The position numbers were made by a program, and so were the translations under genes. From positions 1 to 45,876 of the forward strand of contig PBZE01000047.1 in the NCBI GenBank assembly GCA_002730095.1: DNA of 45,876 nt, given 5' to 3'. This stretch comes from Methanobacteriota archaeon. Its GTDB lineage: Archaea; Thermoplasmatota; Poseidoniia; Poseidoniales; Thalassarchaeaceae. The notes beneath the pieces were generated by a model. It was given only the letters and a program-made list of their open reading frames with translations. It was not told the DNA's origin and searched no databases. Shown here one piece after another: positions 1 through 9,607 of this stretch (its first letter is position 1; the number at the start of each line of letters is the position of its first letter).

Positions 1-651
1 TATGTCGGTACAGGAATCGCTACCTTGATTGGAAACTCCCAGGTTATTATAGTGACACTGGTAAGCTGGAAGCTCCTAGGGGAGCGACCAAATAGATCCA
101 TTCTACTATCGTTGCCTGTTGTAATATTGGGACTTGCCTTGATTTCAGGAATATGGGATGGGGAGCCTTATGGTGAAGATCCAACAAGAGGGGTGATAGC
201 AGCAGTTTTGGCAGCTTTCTTCTACTCATCATTCCTGATTCTCTACAGGTATTCTAACAGGCAGATGGCTCCTGCTGCCAATGCCCAGCTCGATGCAACA
301 ATAGGCGCAACCATAGGACTTCTTTTACTCAATCTGATGCCACTGGAACCTCTGGGAGTCCAACAGATAGACTTCGAGATAACATGGCCAAGTCACGCTT
401 GGCTCCTAATCCTAGCCTTCACCTGTCAGGTAGCGGGTTGGATAGCAATCACATACGCGCTTCCGCGACTCCCCGGAGCCCATACCTCTTTTGCAGTTCT
501 TATTCAGCCCGTATTGACTATAATTTGGGGTATTTTCCTTCTTGATGAGTCTCCTTCTGCACAGCAGTCAGCTGGTATGATTCTAATTTTTGTAGCAATA
601 ATCGCAGTTACAATGTTTGGTGATGCTAAGGCGAAGCCTGAACCAGTTTAG
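1..651 (+). CDS. EamA/DMT-family permease, C-terminal part (truncated by the window edge)
   Basis: Frame open from base 1; hydrophobic repeats; TSFAVLIQPVLTIIWGIFLLDESPSAQQSAGMILI is typical of the EamA C-terminal end. Confidence 0.8.
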   Translation, partial: YVGTGIATLIGNSQVIIVTLVSWKLLGERPNRSILLSLPVVILGLALISGIWDGEPYGEDPTRGVIAAVLAAFFYSSFLILYRYSNRQMAPAANAQLDATIGATIGLLLLNLMPLEPLGVQQIDFEITWPSHAWLLILAFTCQVAGWIAITYALPRLPGAHTSFAVLIQPVLTIIWGIFLLDESPSAQQSAGMILIFVAIIAVTMFGDAKAKPEPV

Positions 652-796
652 GTGTACAGGGCGAGAGATAATTGCGAAGGGATGGGATGCACTCAGCGAG
701 AACCTATCGGCCCCGTACATAGAGTACTGGAGGTAGGGGATAGATAATCGTTGTCAGGAATAGAGGCAAAAAGCGAGTTTTCTCGGCTTTTTCCAA

Positions 797-1810
797 TTAA
801 GATACAGATAGGATTTCTGCTCCGCCTTCCGCGACATATACAGTGTGCTCAAATTGCCCCACATTGCCCCCGTCTTGATCTTTCAACGCAGAATATACCT
901 CTAGGAACCTTATGGATGTCAACTTCTTCACAAGTTGCCCCCATTTCCTTCTTAGCGACTCTTCGTCTTCTTCAGGGAAAGGCTTCTCCAATAGGGGGAA
1001 AGCCCATCTCTCTGCGAAAGGTAGTGTGCTATAACGCTCCTCGATGTAATGAGCCAATCTCGCTCCTAATGGCTTCAGCTTTTTCTTTTCCAATGCGCGT
1101 CTAATCTTCACGTTACCAGTCACCCTAAGGATGTTAGAGGAATTGTGAGGGCTTACATTTTCTACCATTCCACTGCTACCTGTAGTATTGAATGGCTCTA
1201 CAGCGTATATGCCCCCCTCTTCTACTGAGCCCTTGAAACTGGGGTTATTCGCACCACAGGCATACATGGGAATGGACACTCCATCGTGAAGACTCCACCT
1301 CTCCATTTTGTGACCACATAGATTTGAAATTGGCATGAATCCGTAGTCCTTCGATACTTGTTCTGCGGCAGCCCCAACTACATGCCATGGAGTTCCAGGG
1401 TGCATCTTCTCAATCGCGGCATCTCTCGCTTCTCTGGCAGCCTTAATCTGATCAGTATGATTTCCCCCATTCCCCACTTCCAGAGTCATTGCGTTATCTC
1501 CCAATGCGCCTTTGATATGTACTCCAACATCCAGCTTAACCAAATCTCCCTTCTCGAAGACCATTTCTCTTTCCCATCCTTCCGGGGGGCTCAGTTGGGA
1601 ATTGGTTGTGTAATGTGCGGCGAAATCGTTTACTGATATGGTAACGGGAAATGCGGCTTGGCCTCCGTGCCTCCGTATGAACCTCTCAGCTGAATCAATT
1701 ACATCATTCCAGCTCTTTCCAGCCACAATCTCTCCCTTGATCCCCTCAAGGGTTCTTCTGGCCACATGCCCTGCATCCCTCCATTGCTTCAAATCCGATT
1801 CTTCGACCAA
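797..1810 (-). CDS. map: Methionine aminopeptidase, type II (archaeal/eukaryotic)
   Basis: Pita-bread fold motifs: DLVKLDVGVHIKGALGDNAMTL, NLCGHKMERWSLHDGVSIP, GGIYAVEPFNTTG. Confidence 0.92.
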   Translation of the reverse strand: MVEESDLKQWRDAGHVARRTLEGIKGEIVAGKSWNDVIDSAERFIRRHGGQAAFPVTISVNDFAAHYTTNSQLSPPEGWEREMVFEKGDLVKLDVGVHIKGALGDNAMTLEVGNGGNHTDQIKAAREARDAAIEKMHPGTPWHVVGAAAEQVSKDYGFMPISNLCGHKMERWSLHDGVSIPMYACGANNPSFKGSVEEGGIYAVEPFNTTGSSGMVENVSPHNSSNILRVTGNVKIRRALEKKKLKPLGARLAHYIEERYSTLPFAERWAFPLLEKPFPEEDEESLRRKWGQLVKKLTSIRFLEVYSALKDQDGGNVGQFEHTVYVAEGGAEILSVS

Positions 1811-2391
1811 TCAAAAACCTCCCTTTCTTTGACTAAACCTTCTCTGAGCACCTTCATTCCTGTGGCATCGGGTGTGCCAGTGGAGGATTGCCAAGATATC
1901 AAGGTACTGGGTATGCCGCCCCCACAAATACCGCTAACATAAGGGACACTAATATTCGAAGTAGAAAGAGAACGAGCAGCTTTGGATGTATCTAGGTAGG
2001 GGGCGCTACCAGATAAATTGGCACTGGTTGCTGTCAGAGGTCCAACCCTTTCGATAAGACTCACCGCCACTTCGTGAGACACCACTCTCAATGCCACTCT
2101 ATCTCCGCCAAGCCGACTATCAAGACTGCTCTTGGAGTCCAAGACTACGGTGATGGATCCCTTTGGAAAGAAATCCAATAAATCCTCCACTCCTTTGGGA
2201 ACGTAAGCAATTTCACGTGCCTGCTCTACACTAGAAACTCCCAGACTCACCGGTTGGTCCCTTCCTCTGCCCTTCAATGAATAAAGCAGATCAAGTGCAG
2301 AGCTCTCTGGTATACAACCAAGTGCGGGCTGGGTTGAGGTTGGATAGACTGCACAACCTCCTTGACTCAGGACAGATATTGCTTCTTCCAT
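1789..2391 (-). CDS. Sua5/YciO/YrdC-family threonylcarbamoyl-AMP synthase
   Basis: GGCAVYPTSTQPALGC, SLKGRGRDQPVSL, RVGPLTATSANLSGSAP; overlaps the map start on the same strand. Confidence 0.88.
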   Translation of the reverse strand: MEEAISVLSQGGCAVYPTSTQPALGCIPESSALDLLYSLKGRGRDQPVSLGVSSVEQAREIAYVPKGVEDLLDFFPKGSITVVLDSKSSLDSRLGGDRVALRVVSHEVAVSLIERVGPLTATSANLSGSAPYLDTSKAARSLSTSNISVPYVSGICGGGIPSTLISWQSSTGTPDATGMKVLREGLVKEREVFDWSKNRI

Positions 2392-2396
2392 GGAAT

Positions 2397-2972
2397 CTAC
2401 CTGATATGACGTCTGTTGGCAGGCGGCAGCGAATAGGCGTGTGCCACGATCGAACCCACACTTAGATCTGTATTAGTCTGGTGGGTATGTCTCTGAAAAA
2501 TTCTAGCAACTTCATAGGCTCCGACGTAGATATTGACAACCGGGACTAGAAAAATAAGCTTTCTAAAAGCCCTTTTGTCCCACATCTCACTGGTCATCTC
2601 ACTCCCATCTTCAGCAACCACGGCCAGACCCATAGCCCTCTGTCCAAGAGATCTAGAGAACTTAATCCCCGTCAGCCTCCAATAGAGCCAATGTGATGCT
2701 AGTAAAACGAAACTGTACGCTAGCGAATGATGCGTCGATGATGTCCAAGTCTCCAGAATCCATACGTTCATCAGCTGAAAATTTGTAACTAGCATCAAAA
2801 TAGTAGATACTATCACTACATCTATTGCGTAAGAGGTCCCCCTCCTAGTAGCAGAAGCAAGTATTGTCCCCTCAGGAAGATTCCAGTGTTCAGAATTCTT
2901 CTCAGCTACTATTGCCCTTGCAATTGAGCCCCCTGAAGGGGATAGAGAAATTGGTGAATCGTGCTCTACCAT
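2397..2972 (-). CDS. RDD-family membrane protein
   Basis: ATRRGTSYAIDVVIVS, then a hydrophobic segment, then SLGQRAMGLAVV: the RDD pattern. Confidence 0.75.
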   Translation of the reverse strand: MVEHDSPISLSPSGGSIARAIVAEKNSEHWNLPEGTILASATRRGTSYAIDVVIVSTILMLVTNFQLMNVWILETWTSSTHHSLAYSFVLLASHWLYWRLTGIKFSRSLGQRAMGLAVVAEDGSEMTSEMWDKRAFRKLIFLVPVVNIYVGAYEVARIFQRHTHQTNTDLSVGSIVAHAYSLPPANRRHIR

Positions 2973-2981
2973 TGCACTCCC

Positions 2982-4910
2982 TCATCCCATCCCGATGATG
3001 TGCCACGCCTCAAGGTTGTGTTTCCTAGCATGTTCAAGCCAAGCCGACCAATTATCATCTTCTCTCAATGTTGAAGGGTCTCCGATTACTATCAACCCTC
3101 TCTTTGCTCTGGTAAGTGCAACATTCAATCTTCTGGGATCAGAAAGGAATCCTACCCTGCCTTCCGAATTGGACCTCACACATGAGAAAATAATCACCTC
3201 CTTCTCCCTTCCTTGGTAACCGTCAACCGTCTTTACTTCCAAATTTGAGAGGGACTCTGGGAGAACGTCCCGAATCGCCCTAACCTGTGCAGCATATGGA
3301 GTAATGATGCCTATTTCATCCATACCAACCTCTCCGGCATTGATGATGTCTTCAACGATTTTAGCGACCCATGATGCCTCCGTTCTGTTTTCCTTGGAAG
3401 CACCGTCAGGCCCTGCCATCTCCCCTCCCTCTATGGGTAAGAATGCAATCGGCCTCTCCCAGTCAGGCCAAAGAATACCCGCAGGGGCGCTCCTCTCAGA
3501 TTCAGAAACTCCATCCTCCAACTTTCCCGAGTAGAATTGCTGGTTTGGAAATTCAGATATTCCCGGGTGCATACGGTACTGCTTAGACAACAAATGGGGA
3601 ATTACTCCCATGTCCATTACTCGTTCGAAAAGAGATCTCGACAACCCTCCCTCTGAAGACCTTCTTGAGATTACTGTGGGAGAGAGCTGCCTATGATCTC
3701 CGACTAGGACCACCTGTCTCGCTCCCCGTACTATTGGAACTAAGGTGGATGGCTCTGTAGCCTGAGTGGCCTCATCAATCAAAACCTGACTAAATCTTCT
3801 TCCATCCAAGATTTCGTGTCCAGAACCTATGCACGTGCAACAAAGAACCTGGGCCCTATCGAGGATATCATCTCTCATCTGCCCCTCGATTTTCCTCACT
3901 TCCTTCCACCCCCTACTCAGGTCTCTATGGGCGAGCCCCTTCTCCTTGCCACCTCTCATTCCCTTTATTTTCCGACCTAGTTTCTCATTAAGTTCTAGGT
4001 GATCAATCAGATCTTTCCTCAGAGGGTGTTTCTCCATAAGTGCGTCCATAGTCGCTTCCCTCAATCCCTCCCTCACCTTTACTGGCTGACCAAGCCTGAC
4101 TGCCCTCACCCCAAGTTGCAGTAAACCCTCGAGCAAATTATCAACTGCAACATTGGAGTCAGCAACCGCTAAAACTGTTCCAAAATCCTGCTGAGACCAC
4201 GCTTCGATTATTCTAACCGCTGTGTGTGTCTTCCCCGTTCCCGGAGGCCCCTGTATCAGTGTAAGCCTTTGCTGGACTGCTGCCATGGCCGCTTCTTTCT
4301 GCGAATTATTCATCGATGAGTCTAGAGTGAATCTTCTGCCCCTGGAGTTGCCGAGTTGGGGAGGAAGTGATGCAGTTCCCGGAGGATCATGAATAGAGCC
4401 AAGAATCAGGTCCCTAAGGGGAACTCCGCCCTCCTCTTGGAAAATCGAATTTAGAGCGTCTCTCATTCTGTCATATGCAACTCTATTTGCTCCTCTATCC
4501 ATTCTCCAAGAGTCCTTCCTCAGATCAGATGGGGTTTCATTAATTACAATCCTAATCGAATCCCTCCTCCTGTCACTGACTATTGCCTCAATCGGCTTTT
4601 CGGATAGTGGATCGCCCCTGCTAAGCATAACAATATCTCCCTGTCTGAACCTATGTTGTCCTAGATCAGACCTACTCCTCTTCCTTAGTTTCACTATCCT
4701 CTGATCAAAGAGCCATCCGTCTGGTTTCGCGACCAAGTCAAAAAGAGCTAATCCGTTGGAAACAAGCCTCTCCTTAGGCCAATCTCGAAGCCTTTTTTCA
4801 GTAGCAGAGAGCTCGTCGTCAAGCTCCCATCGAATTAATTTCTGATACAGCTCGTGATGATCCTGACTCCTCTTGAAGCGGGCCCTGCGCTCGTCGTCAT
4901 CCGTCTCCAC
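2982..4910 (-). CDS. Superfamily I DNA/RNA helicase (UPF1/IGHMBP2/DNA2-like)
   Basis: LIQGPPGTGKTHTAVRII, LIDEATQATEPSTLVPI, VLVGDHRQLSPTV, KQYRMHPGISEFPN, VKTVDGYQGREKEVIIFS, LNVALTRAKRGLIVIGD. Confidence 0.95.
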   Translation of the reverse strand: METDDDERRARFKRSQDHHELYQKLIRWELDDELSATEKRLRDWPKERLVSNGLALFDLVAKPDGWLFDQRIVKLRKRSRSDLGQHRFRQGDIVMLSRGDPLSEKPIEAIVSDRRRDSIRIVINETPSDLRKDSWRMDRGANRVAYDRMRDALNSIFQEEGGVPLRDLILGSIHDPPGTASLPPQLGNSRGRRFTLDSSMNNSQKEAAMAAVQQRLTLIQGPPGTGKTHTAVRIIEAWSQQDFGTVLAVADSNVAVDNLLEGLLQLGVRAVRLGQPVKVREGLREATMDALMEKHPLRKDLIDHLELNEKLGRKIKGMRGGKEKGLAHRDLSRGWKEVRKIEGQMRDDILDRAQVLCCTCIGSGHEILDGRRFSQVLIDEATQATEPSTLVPIVRGARQVVLVGDHRQLSPTVISRRSSEGGLSRSLFERVMDMGVIPHLLSKQYRMHPGISEFPNQQFYSGKLEDGVSESERSAPAGILWPDWERPIAFLPIEGGEMAGPDGASKENRTEASWVAKIVEDIINAGEVGMDEIGIITPYAAQVRAIRDVLPESLSNLEVKTVDGYQGREKEVIIFSCVRSNSEGRVGFLSDPRRLNVALTRAKRGLIVIGDPSTLREDDNWSAWLEHARKHNLEAWHIIGMG

Positions 4911-5047
4911 GCCATGTCGTATGAGAGCCCCCTCATCACCATTCCCTGAGATTTATCTCAATACTAGTGACAGACGGACTACTCATATCCCCGTGAGGAT
5001 TATACGATGTGTTTAGTGGAGGTGGATACTAGGGGGGGGATGCGTAG

Positions 5048-6121
5048 GTGTTTGATAGATTCAAATTTAATCGTAAGCCAGTGGAAAATACCATTGAATG
5101 CCCTCTTTGCCAAGAGAAGAATCCGGAAGGATCTGAAATTTGTTCTAGATGTTCTTACCAACTCAACCTAGCCTCTCATCAACAGGCCAGTAATGTCAAC
5201 AAAGAAGAGGCCACAGAACTATTCGACGAACTCCTCTCAGATTTTGAAGAGGATGAAGATGAGGAAGTAGTCGACTGGTCAAGAACAACATTCACCATGG
5301 ACGATGTAACTATCGATGTCAAACAGTATGGGAAAGACGAATCCGTGGTTACCAAGCAGAAGCCAAGCTTCGCTATGACAGTTGATGCCCCCGAACCAGT
5401 AGCAGAAGGAGAAGAAGATGAGGAGTACGAACTAACTCCTGATGATGCTCCAGAGTTCGTAACTAAGTTCGAAGTTCCCGAAGCAGAGGAGGAAAGATTG
5501 GAAGAGATATCAGTACAACAGGTGAATCTGGTTCTACCGACCTCAGAGCCACTTGAGGAAGTTGATGTAGTACCAGCAGAGCAGATACCAGAACCGATTC
5601 AAACGGAGCCTGTAGGGGAGAAAGAGGAAGAAGTTCCAGAGTCCCCTCTCGAGGGAATGGGAGACCTCCCGGAGCCCCAAGATTTACCCAGTCCACCAAT
5701 GGACCTCCCTCCCTTGATGGATGTCGAGATAGCCCCCCCAGAAGTCGATGAAGATCAAGAACCCATGCCAATACCTCCTCCTCCAGATTTATCGATGTTA
5801 GATTCAATCCCTGTCAGTGAGAAGAAAATCGAGAATTTCTGGCCATGGGCCCAACAGGAAGAATGGTCCGGACGAGACGTCGCCCGAAAGGTCAAGTCTG
5901 CTATGGAAGCGGCGAAATCAAAGAATATCGCTCAGGCTACCGTGATGTTAGACGAAGTCGGACCACATCTTGGGGATAGAACGAAGCTAGTATATCCTAT
6001 TGGAGCACTATTACAGAGGATGGGCAGGCCCCAAGCCGTTGACAGATTACTGGATGCTGCCATTCGGGTTCATCCAGAAGATGAATCAATATTGGCTGCA
6101 AAATCGAAGTTGAGGCCTTAA
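5048..6121 (+). CDS. Zinc-ribbon / acidic linker / TPR-like C-terminal hypothetical protein
   Basis: N-terminal CPLCQEKNPEGSEICSRC zinc ribbon, long Glu/Pro-rich middle, helical C-terminus; GTG start behind a G-rich SD-like run. Confidence 0.75.
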   Translation: MFDRFKFNRKPVENTIECPLCQEKNPEGSEICSRCSYQLNLASHQQASNVNKEEATELFDELLSDFEEDEDEEVVDWSRTTFTMDDVTIDVKQYGKDESVVTKQKPSFAMTVDAPEPVAEGEEDEEYELTPDDAPEFVTKFEVPEAEEERLEEISVQQVNLVLPTSEPLEEVDVVPAEQIPEPIQTEPVGEKEEEVPESPLEGMGDLPEPQDLPSPPMDLPPLMDVEIAPPEVDEDQEPMPIPPPPDLSMLDSIPVSEKKIENFWPWAQQEEWSGRDVARKVKSAMEAAKSKNIAQATVMLDEVGPHLGDRTKLVYPIGALLQRMGRPQAVDRLLDAAIRVHPEDESILAAKSKLRP

Positions 6122-6154
6122 TCATAATCCGTAGGTATCATTCGATAGACTCCC

Positions 6155-6748
6155 GTGCGGAGCACCATGAGGCGAGCCACCAGTTCAATCAGGGTGGATG
6201 ATGACCTAGTCCTGAGACCGGCAACGAAATTACGTTCCGATGACATTGTCGAGGCCTTCGAGGAGACATGGCCCGAGGTAAATAGGGCGATGCCATGGAT
6301 TAATCCAGACAATAACCTATCCAATCAGATGTCCGAGTTTCTTTCTGAAACCGAGAGGATGGGCAGGGCCGGGCTACTACATCACTGGGTCATGATTAGG
6401 CCATGGGATAATTCCATCTTGGGACTCATTGGCTTCGATCGTGTAACCAGATCAGGCCAGGCAGATTGGAATCTGGGCTACTGGGTTAGAAGCTCAGAAC
6501 AGAATCATGGTATCGCCAGCAAGTCAATAGAGGCAGTACTAAGATGGATGGGAGAAATTGAGGAGGTTAGTATCGAGCTAAAGGTCGACCCGCTTAACAT
6601 ACCTGGAAAGAGTACTGTAGCAAAGATCGTCAATAAGTGGTCTGGAAGGAGATGCATAGAAGGCGACTCATCGATTACGGTAGCAGGGGCGCGTACCGTG
6701 CATGAATGCCACGTCGTTACTGTCGGCCCAAAAGGTCCGGTTAATTGA
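6155..6748 (+). CDS. GNAT-family N-acetyltransferase (RimJ/RimL-like)
   Basis: GLIGFDRVTRSGQADWNLGYWVRSSEQNHGIASKSIEAVLRWM resembles the GNAT acetyl-CoA-binding region. Confidence 0.75.
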   Translation: MRSTMRRATSSIRVDDDLVLRPATKLRSDDIVEAFEETWPEVNRAMPWINPDNNLSNQMSEFLSETERMGRAGLLHHWVMIRPWDNSILGLIGFDRVTRSGQADWNLGYWVRSSEQNHGIASKSIEAVLRWMGEIEEVSIELKVDPLNIPGKSTVAKIVNKWSGRRCIEGDSSITVAGARTVHECHVVTVGPKGPVN

Positions 6749-6818
6749 GCACTATACAATCGAACATTGAATAAACAACCGCTACTCGGAAGTTTGCCCC
6801 AAAGGGGCAGGTGATAGC

Positions 6819-9479
6819 ATGACAGGCCCGAAACCGAGGCAACGGTTACCTGACATTGACCCTGAAGAGACAGATGAGTGGCTAGAGTCATTGAGGTCGG
6901 TGGTCGATTCCCACGGGGTAGAGAGGGCTAGGATGCTCCTCCATGAATTGATGATAGAGGCTAGTGATTTATCGATCCCGATAAGGCCTCCTTCCAGAAC
7001 CCCATATCTGAATACTATTTCTCTGGATCAGCAACCACCGTATCCGGGCGATTTGACTGTTGAGAGAAAGATTCAGAATACAATTCTGTGGAATGCAGCG
7101 GTTGTAGTATCAGACTCCAATCGAAGAATAGACGGATTAGGGGGGCATATTTCGACATACGCTTCAAGCTCCACTCTATACGAGGTGGGATTCAACCACA
7201 TTTTCAGAGGCAAGGAGTACAACGGGATTGGCGATGCCATATACATCCAAGGACATGGAAGCCCAGGAATATATGCGAGGGCATTTCTAGAAGGAAGAAT
7301 ATCTCGTGATCAGATGCTTAATTTCAGACAGGAGGCATTCAAAGATGGACTTTCCTCGTACCCCCATCCAAGATTAATGCCCGAATTCTGGGAATACACT
7401 ACCGTTTCTATGGGACTAGGTCCATTGGGCGCCGTTATGCAAGCAAGGTTCTGGAAGTACCTTCACCAGAGAGGACTTGCAGATACTTCAGAGAGCAGAG
7501 TCTTCGCTTTCCTCGGTGATGGAGAGATGGACGAGCCAGAAGCAATCGCTTCGATCGCAATAGCTGGTAGGGAGAATCTCGATAATCTCATAGTAGTAGT
7601 AAATTGCAATCTTCAGCGTCTCGACGGTCCTGTTCGTGGTAATTCCAAGATAATTCAGGAGTTAGAAGGACTCTACAGAGGTGCTGGTTGGACCGTAATC
7701 AAGGTACTATGGTCTTCAGGGTGGGACCGCATAATGAACGAGGACTCTCTGGGGGTTGTGCTTTCTAGAATCGAAGGAATAAATGATGGCGACTGGCAAA
7801 GGATGAGCACCCTTCCTCCTTCTGAATTTAGAAAGGAATTCTTCTCTGGTGATGAGAAGCTATTCAGTTTGGGAGAGGCATTGTCCGACGATGACATAGA
7901 GAATCTAAGAAGAGGCGGGCACGATCCTCGCAAAGTATACGCTGCATACAAGGCTGCAGAAGCTGCCGAAGGCCCTGCTGTAATACTTTCTCACACAGTC
8001 AAAGGATGGGGAATAGACTCGTTCGAGGGAAGAAACTCAACCCATCAAAAAAAGAAGATGTCAATGGAGGATCTAATTGCCTACCGTGACTCTTTGGAGC
8101 TCCCAATAGAGAATGAGGATCTAGAAGAGAGTCCCTTATTCCATCCAGGAGAAGACTCGGAAGAAATCGAGTACATAGTGAAAAGAAGAGAGCATCTAGG
8201 GGGTTATCTGCCTTCAAGAAAATCCCCAATTATAGGCATAGAGGTGCCGGACGAATCCACCTTTTCTGAATTTGATGAGGGTACCAGAGAAGGGCAACTA
8301 GTCTCAACTACGATGGTATTCGTAAGACTGCTGAGAAAACTCCTCAAGTCTGAGATCGGATCTAGAGTAGTCCCTATTATTCCCGATGAAGGAAGGACAT
8401 TTGGTATGGACCCACTTTTCAGCGAGTTCGGAATTTTCTCACAACATGGGCAGAAATATACCCCTGTCGACCACAAGATGCTAATGAATTACAAAGAATC
8501 TGAATCAGGACAAATAATTCAGGAGGGTATCGCTGAAGCAACATCCATGGCAACATGGACAGCTTCAGCCACCTCCTACTCTCACTCCTCTTCCCCCACT
8601 CTCCCATTCTATACCTTCTACTCTATGTTCGGGTTCCAGAGAACCGCGGATCAAGTATGGGCTGCAGCCGACTCAAGAGCTAGGGGGTTCTTGATGGGGG
8701 CAACAGCAGGTAGAACGACACTCAATGGAGAAGGGCTCCAGCATCAAGACGGGCACAGTCTTCTTTTCGCTTCAACAGTTCCCGGCTGTCGTGCTTGGGA
8801 CCCTGCCTATGCATACGAGCTTGCTACAATAATAAGGCATGGAATTGATGAAATGTGGGGGATGAACAAGGATGTTATCCACTACGTGATGTTGTATAAT
8901 GAGAATCAACAGCAACCCGCTAAGCCAGACGGATCTGATGAGGGGATAATCAAAGGCGCCTACAAAGTTCAAGGATCCAAAAATCCAAATTCTCGTCATG
9001 TGAGAATCTTGGGCTCTGGGCCCATATTGCAATATGCTAGAGATGCAGCATCGATGCTAGAATCCGAGTATGGCATCTCCTCCGATGTTTGGTCGGTCAC
9101 TTCATACGGAGAGCTCAGGAGGGATGGATTGGAGACGGAGCGTCATAACAGGCTAAACCCCCAATCGCAAGAATCTCCATATGTCTCAGATTGTTTTGGA
9201 GATGATACACCAACAATCGCTGTATCAGACTACATCGCAGCGGTTCCTGAGATGATACAGAGATGGGTCGGAGGCAGGTTCACTGTCCTTGGGACTGATG
9301 GCTTTGGAAGGTCAGATACTAGAGAGGAACTCAGAAGATTCTTCGAGATTGATACTAGGAGTATAGTTCTAGCAGCACTTTCAACACTCGAGAGAGAGGG
9401 AGAATTACCTCAAGGAACAGTAAAGGAAGAATCCAAGAAGATGGGAATTGATACTCACAGGGACGACAAGGCGGCCTAA
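6819..9479 (+). CDS. aceE: Pyruvate dehydrogenase E1 component, homodimeric type
   Basis: FLGDGEMDEPEAIASIAIAGRENLDNLIVVVNCNLQRLDGPVRGNSKIIQELEGLYRGAGW, GRTTLNGEGLQHQDGHS, TDGFGRSDTREELRRFFEID; GGTGAT SD upstream. Confidence 0.95.
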   Translation: MTGPKPRQRLPDIDPEETDEWLESLRSVVDSHGVERARMLLHELMIEASDLSIPIRPPSRTPYLNTISLDQQPPYPGDLTVERKIQNTILWNAAVVVSDSNRRIDGLGGHISTYASSSTLYEVGFNHIFRGKEYNGIGDAIYIQGHGSPGIYARAFLEGRISRDQMLNFRQEAFKDGLSSYPHPRLMPEFWEYTTVSMGLGPLGAVMQARFWKYLHQRGLADTSESRVFAFLGDGEMDEPEAIASIAIAGRENLDNLIVVVNCNLQRLDGPVRGNSKIIQELEGLYRGAGWTVIKVLWSSGWDRIMNEDSLGVVLSRIEGINDGDWQRMSTLPPSEFRKEFFSGDEKLFSLGEALSDDDIENLRRGGHDPRKVYAAYKAAEAAEGPAVILSHTVKGWGIDSFEGRNSTHQKKKMSMEDLIAYRDSLELPIENEDLEESPLFHPGEDSEEIEYIVKRREHLGGYLPSRKSPIIGIEVPDESTFSEFDEGTREGQLVSTTMVFVRLLRKLLKSEIGSRVVPIIPDEGRTFGMDPLFSEFGIFSQHGQKYTPVDHKMLMNYKESESGQIIQEGIAEATSMATWTASATSYSHSSSPTLPFYTFYSMFGFQRTADQVWAAADSRARGFLMGATAGRTTLNGEGLQHQDGHSLLFASTVPGCRAWDPAYAYELATIIRHGIDEMWGMNKDVIHYVMLYNENQQQPAKPDGSDEGIIKGAYKVQGSKNPNSRHVRILGSGPILQYARDAASMLESEYGISSDVWSVTSYGELRRDGLETERHNRLNPQSQESPYVSDCFGDDTPTIAVSDYIAAVPEMIQRWVGGRFTVLGTDGFGRSDTREELRRFFEIDTRSIVLAALSTLEREGELPQGTVKEESKKMGIDTHRDDKAA

Positions 9480-9481
9480 CT

Positions 9482-9586
9482 ATGAGTAAAGCCAAGAGAG
9501 CTGTAAAATTAATTTCATGGATTTGGAGAAATAAGATCTTTCTTGCTACCATTGGATCTATAATTTCCAAATTTAGACGTAAATAA
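9482..9586 (+). CDS. Candidate 34-aa basic amphipathic small protein
   Basis: ATG two bases after the aceE stop; translation MSKAKRAVKLISWIWRNKIFLATIGSIISKFRRK; absent from the supplied ORF track. Confidence 0.4.
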   Translation: MSKAKRAVKLISWIWRNKIFLATIGSIISKFRRK

Positions 9587-9607
9587 TGAAATTATCTTAC
9601 TATCTGT

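Noticed and set aside
751-1104. 117-aa plus-strand ORF
   Set aside because: Mostly antisense to the well-supported map gene and of low-complexity Ser/Pro/Leu composition without a recognisable domain
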